A stretch of DNA of 5,524 nucleotides from Bacillota bacterium (lineage in GTDB: Bacteria; Bacillota_I; Bacilli_A; RFN20; CAG-826): contig JAEWUY010000063.1 in assembly GCA_023396795.1 (NCBI GenBank), positions 1-5,524 of the forward strand. Reading direction: 5' to 3'. The translations under genes were made by a program, and so were the position numbers. Numbering within the stretch: the first letter of the stretch is position 1; the number at the start of each line of letters is the position of its first letter. Under the pieces are notes generated by a model that worked only from the letters and a program-made list of their open reading frames with translations, did no database searches and was not told where the DNA came from. Positions 1 through 5,524 of this stretch are shown piece by piece.

Positions 1-1180
1 ATTGTATTGTTTGTTGAGCTTCATTAATAAACTCTTGGCGACCTTCTTCGTTTTCTCGCGCAAATTTTTTATATTTGTTATCAACACTATGATGATTAAA
101 AACAACAGGTATAACCGTCGTTAAAAAGCGATAATCGCCACCGCCATTAACAAAATCCTGCCACACCAACATGCCGAGACGATCACAGTGATAATACCAA
201 CGTGGTGATTCGATTTTAATGTGTTTGCGAAGCATATTGAAACCTAAATTCTTGGCGAGATTAATATCATCGATATACGCCTTATCACTAGGCGGAGTTA
301 ATAAGCCATCATGATAATAACCTTGATCGAGTAAACCACTTTGAAATAAAGGCTTATTATTTAAGCAAAGGCGTTTAATACCAGCTTCGTCTTTGATAAT
401 CGAGATTTTGCGCATGCCAAAGTAAGAAGCAACGCTATCTTCTGATAAATTAACAGTAAATTTGTATAAATAGGGATCTTCAACACTCCACGGATGCATA
501 TTTGGCAAGTCGACAATAATTGGTGTGTTACTTTCCCCGATAATAAGCCGCTTTTCAATATTAAGCTTAACTTCTTTATTAACTGGTGAGCTAACGATAA
601 TTTCCACTTTTTTTTCGTCGAATAGCGGCGTGACTTTTAAAGAAGAAATATATTCAAATGGTGTACTTTCGAGCCACACCGGCATATAAATGCCACTTTG
701 TGGCGTGTACCAAATACCCCCACGCTTAATCTTTTGCTTACCGCGACTATGATAAGAAGTATCGCTAAGATCTTTGACAATAACGATTAAGGTGTTTCGG
801 TCTTGTAAATAATCTTGGATTTCAAACGAGAATGGTAAAAAACCTCCGACATGTTCACCTAATAAATGCTCATTAAGATATACTTTCGCGCTTTGATCAA
901 CGGCCTGAAAATGAAGGAAAACGCGACCTTTGACAAAACCTGGTTCTAAAGAAAAACTTCGCCGATAAATCAAATACTCATCAGGCATCACGACACGATT
1001 AACTTTTGACAATGGTGATTCCGGAGAAAAAGGGACGAGTATTTTGCCGAAAAAGGTTTTAGGAACATCGTCACTAGAATTAATTAGATAATCCCACTCA
1101 CCATTCAGCGATAAATAAGAATCGCGGACCATCTGCATGCGGGGATATTCGCTTAAAGGTATTTCGTTATGCTTGTTCAT
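1..1180 (-). CDS. Glycoside hydrolase family 2 enzyme (beta-galactosidase/beta-glucuronidase type), C-terminus cut by window edge
   Basis: The first 393 residues are visible, open to the left edge. Family 2 enzymes remove beta-linked galactose, glucuronate, mannose or related sugars from glycosides. Seen: the family-typical opening EYPRMQMVRDSYLSLNGEWD (11-30), the jelly-roll sugar-binding domain with YRRSF (72-76) and GEHVGGFLPFSF (108-119), GGIWYTPQSGIY (154-165), an Ig-like beta-sandwich (about 175-265), and the start of the TIM barrel with GFNMLRKHIKIE (313-324) and RLGMLVWQDFVNGG (334-347). Both catalytic glutamates should lie beyond the edge, so activity and sugar specificity cannot be read here. 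There is no signal peptide, so it is probably cytoplasmic. The ATG at 1180 lies inside the end of the MFS gene (14-base overlap) with a modest GGAAAAGAG ribosome site, which suggests translational coupling. It is likely the hydrolase for whatever that transporter imports. The GH2 family call is firm; substrate is unknown. Confidence 0.93.
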   Translation of the reverse strand, partial: MNKHNEIPLSEYPRMQMVRDSYLSLNGEWDYLINSSDDVPKTFFGKILVPFSPESPLSKVNRVVMPDEYLIYRRSFSLEPGFVKGRVFLHFQAVDQSAKVYLNEHLLGEHVGGFLPFSFEIQDYLQDRNTLIVIVKDLSDTSYHSRGKQKIKRGGIWYTPQSGIYMPVWLESTPFEYISSLKVTPLFDEKKVEIIVSSPVNKEVKLNIEKRLIIGESNTPIIVDLPNMHPWSVEDPYLYKFTVNLSEDSVASYFGMRKISIIKDEAGIKRLCLNNKPLFQSGLLDQGYYHDGLLTPPSDKAYIDDINLAKNLGFNMLRKHIKIESPRWYYHCDRLGMLVWQDFVNGGGDYRFLTTVIPVVFNHHSVDNKYKKFARENEEGRQEFINEAQQTIQ

Positions 1181-2480
1181 GGCTCTTTTCCAAAGCCTTT
1201 GCTTTCTTATCTTTGATAATTAAGATTATCACTGGGGCAATCGCCAGCAATAAGACAATGGCTGCGGCAATATAAATATATTCGTTAGGAAGTTTTGTGG
1301 CAATGCCATACTCATTAAGATAAGTATTCGCGGTGTTATTATAAGCAGCTTCGCCAATAAAAGGTCCAGTAACCATCGGAATTAAAACGACAAAAATCAT
1401 ACGTATGCCTTGAAATAATCCGACTTCATTACGCGGAGTATAATCACGAATCTTAGAGCCAAGTACCGCGGTTGAGATCATATAACCAGACATCAAGATG
1501 ATGCCCATGGTAATTAATAAAGGCATCGATTTAGCAAAAAACATGCCGATCATTCCGACAAGAGTCACACCTAATGAAGGTAGTAAAATACGATTTTTGC
1601 CAATCTTATCCATAAACCCTCCGATGAGGACGGTAAAAAGACAAGCCACTAGTAAAACACTGCCCATAATAATCGTAAAATCAAGACCGACAAAACCGAG
1701 ATTGTTTTGAATATAAATCAAAAAGTAAGGCATGAATGTTTGAATGGCAATCGCAAACGCCAAGAAGGACAATAATGTTAAATACAATAGAGGGTTAGCC
1801 TTAACAACACTGGGCTTAAAGCCATAGAAAATATTTTTGATGTATGTTTCTTCCTTGTTTGGACGGGCCACATCTTTGGGAAAAAGAAAAATCGAAACAA
1901 CACCCGCTAACAAAGTTAGTCCCCCAAAGATTAAAAAGAAAGTAAACCAACCCGCGCCACTCGCCATGCCTGAGAAACCGCCAAAAATTGCAAGCATAGA
2001 TAGGAGAGGCAAAATAGCGAGAACAGATTCGATTTTGCCACTTGTTAAAGGTGTGGAAATATCGGTGGCGTAGGCATTGAAAGCCGCATCGTTGGCAGTA
2101 CTTCCGAAGAAAGTCATCACACAATCAAGAATAATAATAAAAACACCCGCCAGCATGGCAGCATTTGCCGCTGGGAATAAATAAGCCATATTTTCGGTTG
2201 TTAAAAAAGCAAAGGAGATGACGGAAAGACCCCAAGCAATATAGCCAAAGGAGATGAATACTTTACGCTTACCAAGCCGATCAGATAATGCGCCCATCAA
2301 TAAGGTAGTAATAGTTGCTGCTGCAGCACTAAAAGCCACCATCCACGGAACATAGGAAGCATCTTGGGTTTGCTCAAAAATAAATAAGTTAAGAAACATA
2401 TTCTCGATCGTCCAAGCAAATTGACCAACTAAGCCGACAATAATTAACGAAAACCAATTACGAACTCCAACTTTATGCAT
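1167..2480 (-). CDS. MFS transporter, probable glycoside/oligosaccharide carrier
   Basis: A 437-residue integral membrane protein with about 12 hydrophobic helices, the usual size for the major facilitator superfamily. The loop motif A (G-x3-D-R-x-G-K-R) is present as GALSDRLGKRK at 63-73 and repeats in degenerate form in the second half as GGFMDKIGKNR at 287-297, as expected from the two-fold MFS architecture. Other marked segments are NDAAFNAYATDI (130-141) and RNEVGLFQGIRM (350-361). The tail is short, basic and cytoplasmic. The start is set at the ATG at 2480, not the in-frame GTG at 2489, because that GTG lies inside the GAGGTGG ribosome site serving the ATG. It begins 2 bases after the phospholipase-family gene and overlaps the GH2 gene by 14 bases. 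Sugar or glycoside transport, probably cation-coupled, is inferred from the GH2 neighbour. The sequence itself does not identify the substrate. Confidence 0.9.
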   Translation of the reverse strand: MHKVGVRNWFSLIIVGLVGQFAWTIENMFLNLFIFEQTQDASYVPWMVAFSAAAATITTLLMGALSDRLGKRKVFISFGYIAWGLSVISFAFLTTENMAYLFPAANAAMLAGVFIIILDCVMTFFGSTANDAAFNAYATDISTPLTSGKIESVLAILPLLSMLAIFGGFSGMASGAGWFTFFLIFGGLTLLAGVVSIFLFPKDVARPNKEETYIKNIFYGFKPSVVKANPLLYLTLLSFLAFAIAIQTFMPYFLIYIQNNLGFVGLDFTIIMGSVLLVACLFTVLIGGFMDKIGKNRILLPSLGVTLVGMIGMFFAKSMPLLITMGIILMSGYMISTAVLGSKIRDYTPRNEVGLFQGIRMIFVVLIPMVTGPFIGEAAYNNTANTYLNEYGIATKLPNEYIYIAAAIVLLLAIAPVIILIIKDKKAKALEKSHEQA

Positions 2481-2482
2481 GA

Positions 2483-3427
2483 TTACCACCTCAGGTTCGG
2501 AAGCTTATCCCAAACCGATTTAAAATAGCGTTTTTGTTCACCGACATTAAAACCATCATGGTCGATATTATTAATGAATTTCTTTATGTCTGCTTCTGTA
2601 TACTTTTGGGCCATTAGTTTCTCAAGAATATCAACTTCGTCTGATGCTTTAGCGATTAATTCGAGAAATGATTCGTTATGAAGCTGGTTGCTCACGCAAT
2701 CACGCCACTCGTCTTTGCGGTCGTTTAAGACATCAAGAATATCATTGTTTTTGACTTTACGAGGCGTCACCATGGCGTTAATCGCACCTTTGGGGGCCAC
2801 TAAGCGAAAAATATTTTTCTTCACGCCTAAAGGCGAATGAAAAATTACTTGGCAAAATTTCATGTCCTTCCAAGAAATGTAGTAAGAATCTTCTTTAATA
2901 TAGTCATTATTAAATAAATCTTTGGCGAGTCGATACATCATCAGCGATATAAGACGGACCTTATTTTTATCGGCTTTAATAGCCTTCCTTGGAGCGACTT
3001 TAATATTAAACCGCTCTTTAATCAAACAGTCGATGTATGACTCATAAGAAGCATGAGCGGCAAAATAATATTTGCGTTCGTCATCTCGGCTTGGAAAACC
3101 AGTGCGATAAAAGACGAATGGATGGCAATTGCGATCCATAATGTAATGAAGAAAAAGACCGCGAATAAATGTTAATAAAATTTCTTTTTCGCGACCTGCT
3201 TTATTTTCAGCATATTGGAGTAAATAAAAATATGCTTGGGAAACATCAATATGATGAAGGAATGTTCCAAAGTCGCGAATCGCTTTGATGTCTTGTCGTT
3301 TCTTTAGGCTATAACCATAAAAAAAGAAAACATCGGGACCCTGACCCCCTAAATATAAAACATCATTATCGTCGTTAGTTTCTGCTCGCATTCTGGCAAA
3401 AGCGTAGTGCGTCATAATCGCTGGCAT
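2483..3427 (-). CDS. Zinc-dependent phospholipase C family protein
   Basis: A 314-residue protein resembling the zinc-dependent phospholipase C family (the alpha-helical, multi-histidine fold related to Bacillus cereus PlcB and S1/P1 nucleases). Likely metal ligands are spread over the N-terminal half: H7 in MTHYAFAR, D32 in GGQGPDVFFF, H58/H59 in FLHHID, H94, D98 and H102 in LFLHYIMDRNCHPF, and H125 and E129 in AAHASYESYID. The C-terminal half is helical, charged and less recognisable. Unlike secreted phospholipases it has no signal peptide, so it is probably cytoplasmic. Its true substrate is unknown; phospholipid or other phosphodiester hydrolysis is only a family-level expectation. The ATG at 3427 follows a strong AAAGGAG site by 6 bases. 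It is the first gene of the operon with the MFS carrier (2 bases downstream) and the GH2 hydrolase. The metal-site residues are read by eye, without alignment. Confidence 0.85.
   Translation of the reverse strand: MPAIMTHYAFARMRAETNDDNDVLYLGGQGPDVFFFYGYSLKKRQDIKAIRDFGTFLHHIDVSQAYFYLLQYAENKAGREKEILLTFIRGLFLHYIMDRNCHPFVFYRTGFPSRDDERKYYFAAHASYESYIDCLIKERFNIKVAPRKAIKADKNKVRLISLMMYRLAKDLFNNDYIKEDSYYISWKDMKFCQVIFHSPLGVKKNIFRLVAPKGAINAMVTPRKVKNNDILDVLNDRKDEWRDCVSNQLHNESFLELIAKASDEVDILEKLMAQKYTEADIKKFINNIDHDGFNVGEQKRYFKSVWDKLPNLRW
2486..2492 (-). promoter_or_regulatory. Ribosome binding site of the MFS gene (decides its start)
   Basis: GAGGTGG on the minus strand lies 5 bases before the ATG at 2480. 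It sits inside the last codons of the upstream gene and covers the competing in-frame GTG at 2489, which argues against that longer start. Confidence 0.8.
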
Positions 3428-3433
3428 ATTAAT

Positions 3434-3440
3434 CTCCTTT
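3434..3440 (-). promoter_or_regulatory. Ribosome binding site of the phospholipase C family gene
   Basis: AAAGGAG lies 6 bases before the ATG at 3427, close to the Bacillota consensus, and supports this start codon. Confidence 0.75.
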
Positions 3441-3444
3441 GATA

Positions 3445-3473
3445 TGAATATTCTACTTTATATTTAATCACAA
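3445..3473 (-). promoter_or_regulatory. Possible sigma-A-type promoter of the phospholipase-MFS-GH2 operon
   Basis: Minus-strand TTGTGA (3473-3468), 17 bases, then TATTCA (3450-3445), about 18 bases before the first start codon. The -35 is fair and the -10 is poor. A promoter somewhere in 3428-3500 is required because a terminator lies just upstream, but the exact boxes are uncertain in such AT-rich sequence. An 8-base palindrome, GAATATTC (3446-3453), overlaps the -10 and could be a regulator contact or chance. Confidence 0.3.
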
Positions 3474-3499
3474 TTTATATACTTTGGTTAGTGACTTTA

Positions 3500-3528
3500 T
3501 AAATAAAAAGACGGGAATAACCCGTCTT
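3500..3528 (-). terminator. Intrinsic terminator after the DUF4234 gene
   Basis: On the minus strand AAGACGGG and CCCGTCTT form a perfect 8-base-pair stem around a 5-base loop (TTATT), followed immediately by a T-rich run (TTTTATTT). It begins 18 bases after the DUF4234 stop codon and separates that gene from the operon downstream. Confidence 0.9.
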
Positions 3529-3546
3529 AAAGTAAATATTGTGTCT

Positions 3547-3963
3547 TTATTTTGGTGCTTCGACTTGTTTTGGGGCGAGACCTTTATTGTGAAGCTCGTT
3601 AACATCATTCCAGGTGTGAAGGAATAAATATTGGGCAACGAGGGGTCCAATACCAATCATTGATCCAACGATGAGCCATAAAATATAAGTTCCACCGGTA
3701 ACGCGTGGGCTTTGTCCGCGAACGCGAATAAATTTGCCCCATCTTTCGATGATGTTGTAACTCCAAACGAGTCCATAGATGCCTAGTGTCAAAATTGAAA
3801 AAAGAATGTAAAGAAGAAGACCTTTGGTATTTTTACCGTCTTCCTTACATGTTTCGTCAGTTTCTTTAGCGGCAGCGTAAATGATGTACATGCCATAAAT
3901 TCCTAATGTCAAAAAGCTAAAAATCAAATACTTTAATAGACCGCGATTTGTTTTAAGTTCCAT
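3547..3963 (-). CDS. DUF4234 domain small membrane protein
   Basis: A 138-residue protein with three or four hydrophobic helices. Residues 8-27 and 48-67 are near copies of each other, each carrying the block LTLGIYG (residues 18-24 and 58-64), the signature of DUF4234 proteins. They are separated by a charged loop rich in K, E and D. Two more hydrophobic stretches follow at about 91-115, then the conserved-looking HTWNDVNELHN (116-126) and a short hydrophilic tail. Function is unknown for this family. The start is placed at the ATG at 3963, preceded by TGGAGGG. An upstream in-frame start at 4026 would add 21 residues, but these have no ribosome site and span the predicted promoter. It is probably a single-gene unit, with its own promoter upstream and a strong terminator downstream. 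Confidence 0.85.
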   Translation of the reverse strand: MELKTNRGLLKYLIFSFLTLGIYGMYIIYAAAKETDETCKEDGKNTKGLLLYILFSILTLGIYGLVWSYNIIERWGKFIRVRGQSPRVTGGTYILWLIVGSMIGIGPLVAQYLFLHTWNDVNELHNKGLAPKQVEAPK

Positions 3964-3966
3964 ATG

Positions 3967-3972
3967 CCCTCC
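3967..3972 (-). promoter_or_regulatory. Ribosome binding site of the DUF4234 gene (decides its start)
   Basis: GGAGGG lies 3 bases before the ATG at 3963 (4 bases from the GGAGG core, slightly close). It supports the 138-residue product over the 159-residue reading from 4026. Confidence 0.75.
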
Positions 3973-3997
3973 AGCTATAAACTTCGATGATATCTCC

Positions 3998-4026
3998 ATT
4001 AGAACATACCAAAAAAGCAGACACAA
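3998..4026 (-). promoter_or_regulatory. Candidate promoter of the DUF4234 gene
   Basis: Minus-strand TTGTGT (4026-4021), a 17-base spacer, then TCTAAT (4003-3998) preceded by a TGn extension. This predicts a leader of about 28 bases before the ATG at 3963, leaving room for the GGAGGG site. It lies in the 91-base gap after the acyltransferase-like gene. No convincing terminator is seen in that gap, so read-through from upstream is also possible. Confidence 0.45.
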
Positions 4027-4054
4027 TATAATTTTGGCAATGTTTTAAGCGAAT

Positions 4055-5179
4055 TTATAATTGAATATTCTTAAGATAACTACGTCTTTTTTTGTGTTGC
4101 TCTTTACGAAAGAATTTCCACTGCGCTTGAACTTGTATATTATTTTCGAGATTTAGATTCGTTTCGCAGTATGAAATATTTTCGCGAATCATACCTTGAA
4201 TTAATTCGCGTAAAATAATCGCGTTTACGCCAAAAGATTGATAACTAGGCAAAACAGCAATTAAGCCAAGATCAATAACTTCCGGCTTTTTGAGAATTTT
4301 GAACATCTTGCGAAGTGTCGAAAGATTAAGACGCCCTCCGCTTTGCTGAAAGGCTGGTCCAAGGGATGGCACAGATAAACCAAAAGCGATGACGTTTTCG
4401 CGTTCGTCACAAACAGTAATCATAAATTTATGACTTAACAGAAACATAAACTGCGTAATAATCTGTTGTTTCATTTCTTTCGTAAAAGGCACGGTACCAT
4501 AAAGAACTTTGTAGCCTTCGTCTAGACAATGAAAAATACCGTCCATATATTTTCTAATATAATGCCTTTTGTTGCGCCCGGATCCAATGTGCAAATTAAA
4601 CTTTTCCATGACGGCATTAGCGACACGATCTAAGGTTGGATCAAGACTTTCTGGACAAAAAAGTTTATATTCGAGCCAATCAACTTCTTTGGCGTATCCA
4701 CAGTTTTCAATCAAGCGACCATAGTACTCATAGTTATATTGTTCTTCGAACGTCGCAATTTGATCAAAGCCCTCAATTAAAAGACCTTCTCTTTCTAAAT
4801 CGCTATAACCAAGCGGTCCACACACCATGTGCATACCATTGTCAAGCGCCCACTTTTCTAATGAGGAAAACAAGGCATCAGCCACTTCTTGATTATCGAT
4901 GGCGTCAAAACGCGTAAAGCGCGCTCTTTTTTCACCTGTTTTCTGATTGCTTTGGTTTTGAATAATTCCCGAAATACGGCCGACAACTTTGTCACCGTCA
5001 AAAGCCAGGAAAAAAGATGATATTGATGTTTTATAATAAGCGTTTCGTTTGGAAAATACCTTCATCTCATCACCATATAATGGTGGAACAAAATAGGGAT
5101 TTCCTTTGTATAGGTCAAGTGGGAATGAGACGAATTGATGGCGCATTTTGCGCGTCTTTACTTGTTTAATTGTTATCAT
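4055..5179 (-). CDS. YghO-like protein with two GNAT-type acyltransferase-like halves
   Basis: A 374-residue soluble protein of the widespread, poorly characterised YghO-like family. The N-terminal part has the typical opening MITIKQV, then YKGNPYFVPPL (24-34), a beta-hairpin FLAFDGDKVVGRISGII (57-73) as in GNAT N-acyltransferases, and WALDNGMHMVCGPLGYSD (110-127) leading to GFDQIATFEEQYNYEYY (137-153). The C-terminal part looks like a second GNAT-like unit: NVIAFGLSVPSLG (262-274), then IAVLPSYQSFGVNAIIL (307-323), where QSFGVNA resembles the acyl-CoA pyrophosphate-binding Q/R-x-x-G-x-A/G loop, then a C-terminal block with W354. Acyl transfer is inferred from fold-like motifs; no substrate is known. 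The ATG at 5179 matches the usual family N-terminus but has no Shine-Dalgarno sequence. An extended -10 sits 22 bases upstream, so the leader is very short. It is unrelated in evident function to its neighbours. Confidence 0.85.
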   Translation of the reverse strand: MITIKQVKTRKMRHQFVSFPLDLYKGNPYFVPPLYGDEMKVFSKRNAYYKTSISSFFLAFDGDKVVGRISGIIQNQSNQKTGEKRARFTRFDAIDNQEVADALFSSLEKWALDNGMHMVCGPLGYSDLEREGLLIEGFDQIATFEEQYNYEYYGRLIENCGYAKEVDWLEYKLFCPESLDPTLDRVANAVMEKFNLHIGSGRNKRHYIRKYMDGIFHCLDEGYKVLYGTVPFTKEMKQQIITQFMFLLSHKFMITVCDERENVIAFGLSVPSLGPAFQQSGGRLNLSTLRKMFKILKKPEVIDLGLIAVLPSYQSFGVNAIILRELIQGMIRENISYCETNLNLENNIQVQAQWKFFRKEQHKKRRSYLKNIQL

Positions 5180-5201
5180 TTTTTAAGTGTGCAACGGTTA
5201 G

Positions 5202-5210
5202 ATTATATCA
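5202..5210 (-). promoter_or_regulatory. Extended -10 promoter of the YghO-like gene
   Basis: Minus-strand TGATATAAT is a perfect TGn-TATAAT extended -10. No good -35 lies at the expected distance (TTTCTT at 17 bases), which extended -10 promoters can tolerate. Transcription would begin about 15 bases before the ATG at 5179. Confidence 0.6.
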
Positions 5211-5241
5211 ATCATTGAAAGCAAAAGAAAGAATAGAATCG

Positions 5242-5263
5242 TTATAAAAACAGGCATTTATAA
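5242..5263 (-). repeat. AT-only inverted repeat after the right-edge gene
   Basis: TTATAAA and TTTATAA arms (7 base pairs) flank an 8-base loop, 13 bases past the stop codon at 5276. With no G-C pairs and no immediate T run it would be a weak terminator at best. It is the only hairpin candidate seen between the two genes. Confidence 0.3.
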
Positions 5264-5275
5264 TATTGGAAAACA

Positions 5276-5524
5276 CTATTTTTTCGCAATCAAATGTTTA
5301 AGCAAAGTCTTTGCTGCTTCTTGTGGACCTTTCATTTCAAACCCTGAAACGGCAAGTCGAGTGTATAGTTCGCCAATTGCAACTTTGTCACGATATAGAA
5401 CTTTAAAATATTGTTTAAGTAATATTTCGGTTTGTTCTTTTCTTTGCACAGGGCCAAAGGGGTTAGCAAAGTAAGAACTTACTAAGCCAACTTCACTCGT
5501 TGTTCCTTTAGCTTTTCTTTGACC
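5276..5524 (-). CDS. C-terminal 82 residues of an unrecognised protein, start beyond the right edge
   Basis: A reading frame stays open from the window edge to a TAG at 5276-5278, giving 82 residues. It is supported by Bacillota-like codon use and balanced composition, with no internal stop. The visible part contains SSYFANPFGPVQRKEQ, a probable long helix running through LLKQYFKVLYRDKVAIGELY, then RLAVSGFEMKGPQEAAKTLL and a lysine-rich end. It looks like a soluble, mostly helical C-terminal domain with no membrane segment or known metal motif. I do not recognise the family and assign no function. It precedes the YghO-like gene by 96 bases, which hold a promoter, so the two are probably separate units. 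Confidence 0.75.
   Translation of the reverse strand, partial: GQRKAKGTTSEVGLVSSYFANPFGPVQRKEQTEILLKQYFKVLYRDKVAIGELYTRLAVSGFEMKGPQEAAKTLLKHLIAKK

Noticed and set aside
361..558. A 65-codon minus-strand reading frame inside the GH2 region
   Set aside because: The main GH2 frame is continuous here with strong family motifs on both sides, so there is no frameshift to explain.
1816..2124. Reading frames of 102 codons (minus) and 78 codons (plus, 1837-2073) inside the MFS gene
   Set aside because: They are out-of-frame shadows of the transporter; the products show no domain and are biased in composition.
3964..4026. A 21-residue N-terminal extension of the DUF4234 protein from an upstream ATG at 4026
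   Set aside because: No ribosome site precedes it, it spans the predicted -10 and the GGAGGG site, and the extension is not family-like.
4011..4040. CCAAAA...TTTTGG inverted arms with a six-T run as a terminator after the YghO-like gene
   Set aside because: The arms are AT-rich, the loop is about 18 bases and the T run is part of the arm, so the structure would be too weak.
4636..4917. A 93-codon plus-strand reading frame
   Set aside because: It lies wholly inside the YghO-like coding region on the opposite strand, with no ribosome site or recognisable domain.

Overview
The window is AT-rich (roughly 40% G+C by eye). All six genes lie on the minus strand and are closely packed, with strong AGGAGG-type ribosome sites and a standard genetic code. 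Together with the protein families present, this suggests a Bacillota genome, perhaps an Erysipelotrichia-like or related uncultured gut or anaerobic lineage. The phylum is a moderate-confidence inference and anything finer is a guess. No RNA gene, insertion sequence, CRISPR array or phage module is visible, and no gap exceeds about 120 bases.

In transcription order (right to left): (1) 5276-5524 is the C-terminal 82 residues of a gene entering from the right edge, which I do not recognise. (2) 4055-5179 encodes a 374-residue YghO-like protein with two GNAT-type acyltransferase-like halves. It has its own extended -10 promoter and no visible Shine-Dalgarno sequence. (3) 3547-3963 encodes a 138-residue DUF4234 membrane protein built around a 40-residue internal repeat and closed by a clear intrinsic terminator (3500-3528). 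(4-6) Past that terminator lies an apparent three-gene operon: a zinc-dependent phospholipase C family protein (2483-3427), a 12-helix MFS transporter (1167-2480) and a cytoplasmic glycoside hydrolase family 2 enzyme (1-1180, cut by the left edge). Within the operon the genes are 2 bases apart and then overlap by 14 bases, so they are probably co-transcribed and translationally coupled.

The operon reads most simply as uptake of a small glycoside or oligosaccharide by the MFS carrier, followed by hydrolysis inside the cell by the GH2 enzyme. A phospholipase C family protein as the first gene is the least ordinary part. It could mean that the substrate is a lipid-derived or phosphodiester-linked glycoside, but this is speculation from gene order. 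The other genes look like ordinary chromosomal housekeeping or poorly characterised genes. I see no clear evidence of a wholly new system.
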